From positions 1 to 40,867 of the forward strand of contig JAAVYM010000008.1 of NCBI GenBank assembly GCA_022791135.1: a stretch of 40,867 nt of DNA, in the 5' to 3' direction. Positions 40,828-40,867 of this stretch are shown here, piece by piece. Position numbers and translations under genes: made by a program. Each line of letters opens with the position of its first letter. Position 1 is the first letter of the stretch. This DNA comes from Oscillibacter sp. (lineage in GTDB: Bacteria > Bacillota > Clostridia > Oscillospirales > Oscillospiraceae). Below the pieces are notes generated by a model. The model searched no databases, was not told where the DNA came from, and saw nothing but the letters and a program-made list of their open reading frames with translations.

Positions 40828-40867
40828 ATGGAAAAATTATACCAAATAAGGTGCCCGAAATGCAACA
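40828..40867 (+). CDS. Start of a gene with a zinc-ribbon-like N-terminus
   Basis: Only 13 codons are in the window. AAGGAG lies ten bases before ATG 40828, and the sequence MEKLYQIRCPKCN begins with a C-P-x-C pair. Such a start is common in transposases with an N-terminal zinc ribbon, but also in other proteins. No inverted repeat can be confirmed without the other end. The call of a transposase is a guess. Confidence 0.4.
   Translation, partial: MEKLYQIRCPKCN

Noticed and set aside
1..40867. tRNA, rRNA or CRISPR arrays
   Set aside because: No tRNA-like arms, rRNA segments or spaced direct repeats were noticed on either strand.

Overview
The window comes from a GC-rich anaerobic member of the Firmicutes. 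The genes fit a nicotinate-fermenting gut clostridium of the Oscillospiraceae/Eubacteriales type. That placement is an inference from gene content, leader RNAs and base composition; there is no 16S gene or other marker here to settle it.

Layout. (1) Positions 1-2180, + strand: the 3' end of rplA with its terminator, a broken GNAT acetyltransferase gene, then a strong promoter, an L10-type leader with an attenuator, rplJ, rplL and a terminator. (2) Positions 2210-22500, - strand: a complete nicotinate fermentation cluster like that described for Eubacterium barkeri. In transcription order it reads dmdA, dmdB, mgm, mii, a MutL/GlmL-type ATPase, dml, hmd, terminator; a methyltransferase; hnr, a UPF0280 (ApbE-like) gene, hgd; ndhF, ndhS, ndhL, ndhM; an EIIC-only membrane protein; ena; and a DUF1185 gene. 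(3) Positions 22660-39200, - strand: an almost uninterrupted anaerobic cobalamin operon (cbiK, D, L, F, G, H, J, ET, A, cobT, cobU, cobS, a short CobU-like gene, cobC, cbiB, cobD, cbiP, cbiC) behind a promoter, a cobalamin riboswitch and an intrinsic terminator. (4) Positions 39318-40867: a + strand HpcH/HpaI aldolase, a second cobalamin riboswitch on the + strand with no co-oriented complete gene after it, a - strand Cys-rich small-domain gene, and the start of a further + strand gene, perhaps a transposase.

How the genes work together. NdhFSLM hydroxylates nicotinate to 6-hydroxynicotinate. Hnr reduces it to 1,4,5,6-tetrahydro-6-oxonicotinate. Ena opens the ring to 2-formylglutarate and ammonia. 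Hgd makes 2-(hydroxymethyl)glutarate and Hmd dehydrates it to 2-methyleneglutarate. The B12-dependent mutase Mgm makes 3-methylitaconate, Mii isomerises it to 2,3-dimethylmaleate, DmdAB hydrates it, and Dml splits 2,3-dimethylmalate into pyruvate and propionate. The neighbouring operon can supply the corrin for Mgm. Uroporphyrinogen/siroheme-type methylation, the corrinoid adenosyltransferase and cobalt uptake are not in the window.

The most unusual items are the two CobU-like genes with complementary missing motifs, the orphan + strand B12 riboswitch, a perfect 10-5-10 dyad over the likely hnr promoter, and four unassigned proteins in the nicotinate cluster (EIIC-like, DUF1185, UPF0280 and a methyltransferase).
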